A DNA stretch of 64,000 nt from Micromonospora_J zhanjiangensis (GTDB lineage: Bacteria > Actinomycetota > Actinomycetes > Mycobacteriales > Micromonosporaceae). The translations under genes and the position numbers were made by a program. The notes under the pieces were generated by a model. The model ran no database searches. It had not been told where the DNA came from and saw nothing but the letters and a program-made list of their open reading frames with translations. This document shows, piece after piece, positions 60,882-64,000 of the stretch (positions within the stretch are counted from its first letter, which is position 1; each line of letters begins with the position of its first letter). The stretch spans positions 118,005 to 182,004 of the forward strand of contig NZ_JBHSBN010000012.1 of assembly GCF_042650605.1 (NCBI RefSeq), written 5' to 3'.

Positions 60882-61167
60882 CGTCGACTCCTATCTTTCC
60901 GTCCGGGGCAGTCCGGCAGCACCGACCGGCGACGGCGTGATCGGTCTCCCGGCGGTCCTGCGGTAGCCGGCCAGCGGTGCCACGTCTCGACCGGGATCCC
61001 GCCTCGGCGGGGACGTCGCCCGCTGGCCGGCCGATGGCCAGGGTGACAGACGCCTTTCAGAGGCTTTTGAGAAAGGGGCTCACCACCCGCCGCGCCGCCA
61101 GCGGTCGGGGGCGGATCACCATCCGTCCGGTCGGATTGAGCCCGTTCCCTCCGGGTAGTGCCGTGGC

Positions 61168-61644
61168 ATGCCGCAGCGTTACGACAACTACCCGAGGGTC
61201 GCGCTCATCACCGGCGCCGACTCCGGCATCGGTAAGGCCTGCGCAGTCGCACTGGCCGAGTCCGGCTTCGACATCGGCATCACCTGGTACGGCGACGCGG
61301 ACGGCGCCGAGCGGACCGCGGCCGAGGTACGCGCGACCGGCCGCCGCTGTGAGGTGGCCGAACTGGATCTGACCCGGTTGCCCGACGCCGCTGTGGTGGT
61401 CGACGAGTTGGCCGACCGGCTCGGCGGGATCGGTGTTCTGGCCAACAACGCCGGCACCGGGCTGGCCACGCTCTTCGTGGACGTGTCGTGGCAGCGGTGG
61501 CGGGAGGTGCTCGCCGTCGTCGCGCTGCTGGCCTCACCCGCCGCGGCGTACGTGACCGGGGCGTCGTGGCCGGTGGACGGAGGGATGCTGCTGATGGGCC
61601 CGCAGGCGTCCGCGCTGCCGGACGACACCTGGCGCTCGGTGTGA
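61168..61644 (+). pseudogene. Short-chain dehydrogenase with in-frame deletion
   Basis: The 158 codons encode the SDR NAD(P) motif (ALITGADSGIGKACAVALAE), LANNAGTGL and then jump from VSWQRWREVLAV to ALLASPAAAYVTGASWPVDG. In full SDRs about 90 residues with the Ser and YxxxK catalytic residues lie between. The reading frame is intact, but the enzyme cannot be active as an oxidoreductase. Confidence 0.8.
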
Positions 61645-61659
61645 GGCAGCGCCCGAACC

Positions 61660-61790
61660 GGACCACACGCCGTGGCTGCCTGCCCATTCGGACGAGGCGG
61701 TGCCCACCGTCCACATACAGCACCGTCGCGGTCACGAATCCGTTGCGGAGCACCGAGATGAAGGCTTGGGCGTACGTCCTCACCGAGGCC
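61660..61790 (-). pseudogene. C-terminal fragment of a second SDR
   Basis: The minus strand encodes ISVLRNGFVTATVLYVDGGH RLV, the usual SDR ending (N-G-x-x-T-G-x-x-x-x-V-D-G-G). Only about 30 residues remain. The region 61791-61991 shows nothing else I can name. Confidence 0.65.
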
Positions 61791-61991
61791 AACGACGTGC
61801 TCGCGGCGAATCCGGAGGGCTTGGCGTTGCTGCCCGGCCACGCCGACTGGCCGCTGGGCCACGTCGGGACATCACCGGGCGCCGCCCAGGTACATCCCAC
61901 CCTCCTAGGATGGCCTAGGGGTGGTGAGCGCGCGCCGGTGCGCTAGGGTTGCCCGGGTGCCTCGAGGACCTCGGGACACCGCAGGAGTGGA

Positions 61992-62027
61992 GTGATCGTG
62001 GTAGGCGACGACGACATCTCCGGGTGA
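61992..62027 (+). other. Possible leader ORF before the ABC-F gene
   Basis: GTG at 61992 preceded by AGGAG opens an 11-codon frame (MIVVGDDDISG). A 124-base untranslated stretch separates its stop from the ABC-F start. Ribosome-mediated attenuation by short leaders is known for several ABC-F resistance genes. I could not find a convincing pair of alternative hairpins by eye. Confidence 0.35.
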
Positions 62028-62151
62028 GAGCCCGGACCGGCCGCCGACGCGCGTGTGATCGCGCCGTCGCCGCGGCCCGCTTCGTCATCCCCTTTTCTCC
62101 CGCCGAGCGCCGCAGTGCGCACCCGGCGTCCGCAACCCTTCGAGGTCGATC

Positions 62152-63789
62152 ATGTCCGACGCGTACGTCGTCAGCTCCGCCCTGTCCTTCTCCTGGCCGG
62201 ACGAGAGTCCGGTCCTCGACGACCTGTCCTTCTCCGTGCCCGGCGGCCGGACCGGCCTGGTGGCGCCCAACGGCAGTGGCAAGACCACCCTGTTGCGCCT
62301 GATCGCCGGCGAGCTGCAGCCGACCGGCGGATCGGTCACGGTGCGGGGGGTGCTCGGCTACCTGCCGCAGCACCTGCCGTACGCGGTCGACCAGACGGCG
62401 GCGCAGGTCCTCGGCGTGGACCGGGTCGTCGCCGCGTTGCACGCGATCGAGGCCGGCGACGCCAGCGAGGAGAACTTCGGTGTCGTCGGTGACGACTGGG
62501 ACGTCGAGGAACGCACCGCGGTCGAGCTGAACCGGCTCGGCCTGGGGGACATCGCCCTGGACCGGCGGTTGGGTACCCTCAGCGGCGGCCAGGTGGTCTC
62601 CCTCGGGCTGGCCGCCCAGCTGCTCAAACGCCCGGACGTGCTGCTGCTCGACGAGCCGACGAACAACCTCGACGGTGCCGCGCGGGACCGGCTGACTGGG
62701 GTGTTGCGGGCTTTCCCGGGCTGCCTGCTGGTGGTCAGCCACGATCGGACACTGCTGGACGAGATGGACCGCATCGCCGCTCTCGAACACGGTGAGCTCC
62801 GCTGGTACGGCGGCTCGTACACCGACTACGAGCAGGCCGTACGCGCCGAGCGGGAGGTCGCCCAGCGGCAGGTCCGCACCGCCGAGCAGGACCTGAAGCG
62901 GCAGAAGCGCGAGATGCAGCAGGCCCGGGAACGCGCCGCCCGCCGGGCGTCCACGGCCGCCCGGAACCTGAACGACGCCGGCCTGGCCCGGATCGTGGCG
63001 GGCGGCCTGAAACGCGCCGCCCAGGTGTCGGCCGGGCGGGCCGACGAGACCCACGCCGCGCGGGTCGGCGACGCCCAGACGCGGCTGGACCAGGCCAGCC
63101 GGGCGGCCCGGCTGGACGACCGGATCGTCATCGAGCTGCCCGACACCACCGTCCCGGCCGGTCGGACCGTGTTCGGCGGCGAGCACCTGCAGACCGAGTA
63201 CCACGGCCGGCCGGTGTTCGCCGGGGACGGCGTCGACCTGACCATCCGGGGACCCGAACGCATCGCGTTGACCGGACCGAACGGGGCCGGCAAGTCCACC
63301 CTGCTGCGGCTGGTCGGTGGCGAGCAGGCACCGGCCTCCGGCACGGCCACCCGGGCCGACGGGCGGGTGGCGTACCTGTCGCAGCGGCTGGACCTGCTGG
63401 ATCCGGCGCGGACGGTCGCGGAGAACCTCGCGGCCTTCGCCCCCGCGTTGCCCGACGCCGAGCGGATGAACCTGCTGGCCCGGTTCCTGTTCCGCGGTGG
63501 CCGCGTGCACCTGCCCGTCGGTGCCCTGTCCGGTGGCGAACTGCTACGGGCGACCCTCGCCTGCGTGCTGTTCACCTCGCCCACGCCGCAACTGCTGCTG
63601 CTCGACGAGCCCACCAACAACCTGGACCTGGACAGCGTCGCACAGTTGGAAGGTGCCCTGACGGCGTACCGGGGGGCACTGCTCGTGGTCAGCCACGACG
63701 AACGGTTCCTGGCCGCGATCGGCGTCGACCGGTGGCTACGGCTGGCCGACGGCCGGCTCACCGAGACCGGCGGCCCCGGACCCGACTGA
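62152..63789 (+). CDS. ABC-F ribosomal protection/translation factor
   Basis: A 545-residue soluble protein with two ATPase domains and no membrane segment. First: Walker A APNGSGKTTLLRL, signature LSGGQVVSLGLAAQ, Walker B VLLLDEPTNNLD. Second: Walker A GPNGAGKSTLLRL, signature LSGGELLRATLAC, Walker B LLLLDEPTNNLD. A charged helical linker (about residues 225-310, QDLKRQKREMQQARERAARR) is the part that reaches into the ribosome. Members protect against ribosome-targeting antibiotics or act as translation factors; which one cannot be told from sequence alone. Confidence 0.92.
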   Translation: MSDAYVVSSALSFSWPDESPVLDDLSFSVPGGRTGLVAPNGSGKTTLLRLIAGELQPTGGSVTVRGVLGYLPQHLPYAVDQTAAQVLGVDRVVAALHAIEAGDASEENFGVVGDDWDVEERTAVELNRLGLGDIALDRRLGTLSGGQVVSLGLAAQLLKRPDVLLLDEPTNNLDGAARDRLTGVLRAFPGCLLVVSHDRTLLDEMDRIAALEHGELRWYGGSYTDYEQAVRAEREVAQRQVRTAEQDLKRQKREMQQARERAARRASTAARNLNDAGLARIVAGGLKRAAQVSAGRADETHAARVGDAQTRLDQASRAARLDDRIVIELPDTTVPAGRTVFGGEHLQTEYHGRPVFAGDGVDLTIRGPERIALTGPNGAGKSTLLRLVGGEQAPASGTATRADGRVAYLSQRLDLLDPARTVAENLAAFAPALPDAERMNLLARFLFRGGRVHLPVGALSGGELLRATLACVLFTSPTPQLLLLDEPTNNLDLDSVAQLEGALTAYRGALLVVSHDERFLAAIGVDRWLRLADGRLTETGGPGPD

Positions 63790-63918
63790 GGGCCTGACCT
63801 CCCGGCCGGTGAGTTGACAGTGCGAGACCACGACCCGGTCGTCGAGCGTTCGCGAGTCGACCAGGCGCAGGTTGCGGCGGGCCCGGTTGTGGCCGAGCCC
63901 GCCGTGGTGGTTGTCGGG

Positions 63919-64000
63919 TTATCGCTGGAGGGTGAGGAGGCCGGGTCGGTAGGGCAGGAGGCCGTAGTCGCCGCCGGAGTTGGTGGCGCGGCCTTGGTAG
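63919..64000 (-). CDS. C-terminal end of an unidentified gene (cut by window)
   Basis: Entering from the right edge, a minus-strand frame encodes YQGRATNSGGDYGLLPYRPG LLTLQR and a stop. Codon use is GC-rich and coding-like. The protein family cannot be told from 26 codons. Between 63790 and 63918 the same strand reads LGHNRARRNLRLVDSRTLDD without a stop or start that makes a gene; it may be a relic. Confidence 0.4.
   Translation of the reverse strand, partial: YQGRATNSGGDYGLLPYRPGLLTLQR

Noticed and set aside
1..64000. tRNA, rRNA or replication origin
   Set aside because: No cloverleaf-like, rRNA-like or DnaA-box-rich sequence was recognised by eye. A covariance-model scan would be decisive.

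Overview
The window is a high-GC (roughly 70 percent or more by eye) chromosomal segment from a filamentous actinomycete. A member of the Micromonosporaceae fits best, judging from strong GC bias at third codon positions, GTG starts, ATGA/GTGA-coupled operons, SARP/AfsR regulation, many secreted carbohydrate-active enzymes, a RamB-type glyoxylate regulator and a carboxylase/allophanate hydrolase nitrogen operon. This placement is inference; there is no rRNA or tRNA gene in the window.

Layout. 1-2.6 kb: the end of a TPR protein, then a TetR-gap operon with an operator over the regulator start. 2.7-9.3 kb (peptide cluster 1): an AfsR-like SARP, a small secreted protein, a decayed mauE tail, an S26 signal peptidase, an ABC exporter, a 44-aa protein and a 60-aa precursor with six cysteines. 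It lies between an intact tetR and a truncated second tetR copy. 9.4-16 kb: a dehydratase relic, a GH43 arabinanase, a sugar ABC importer and a sodium:solute symporter. 15.9-23.5 kb: a TetR-controlled guanidine/urea catabolic operon (two DUF1989 proteins, carboxylase, allophanate hydrolase). 23.4-29.3 kb: an FAD monooxygenase, a small hypothetical protein, a Bcr/CflA-type exporter, a GH5 cellulase with a LacI-type operator and a DHFR-like reductase. 29.4-33.2 kb (peptide cluster 2): mauE, S26 peptidase, ABC exporter, TlpA/MauD-like thioredoxin and a 79-aa precursor with six cysteines, followed upstream by an IS630 relic and a deleted def copy. 34-39.4 kb: a two-component system with a MacB/FtsX-type ABC transporter. 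39.4-41 kb: a small membrane protein and a trypsin-like protease. 41-51.2 kb: a LacI regulator and two divergent operons, with an oligopeptide-type ABC importer, two phosphatase-like enzymes and two unknown proteins, sharing TTAACGTTAA operators. 51.5-55.6 kb: an unknown protein, a CBM2/DUF3237 secreted protein and a GH43-ricin protein. 55.8-60.3 kb: aceB-aceA with a divergent ramB-like regulator. 60.4-64 kb: a secreted protein, SDR relics and an ABC-F protein with a possible leader ORF.

The strongest candidate for an undescribed system is the pair of paralogous peptide clusters. Each has a short precursor with a similar amphipathic leader ending in an AxA site and a six-cysteine core, a strong hairpin just after the precursor, a coupled ABC exporter and an S26 peptidase. 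Cluster 2 adds a CxxC thioredoxin and an intact MauE. I see no lanthionine, radical SAM, YcaO or other core-modifying enzyme, so the product is probably a disulfide-bonded secreted peptide. Both precursor promoters carry the same pair of heptamers (AACCTTG-N4-AAGCTTG, 11-bp period), the arrangement SARP activators bind, so the single AfsR-like regulator may control both clusters.
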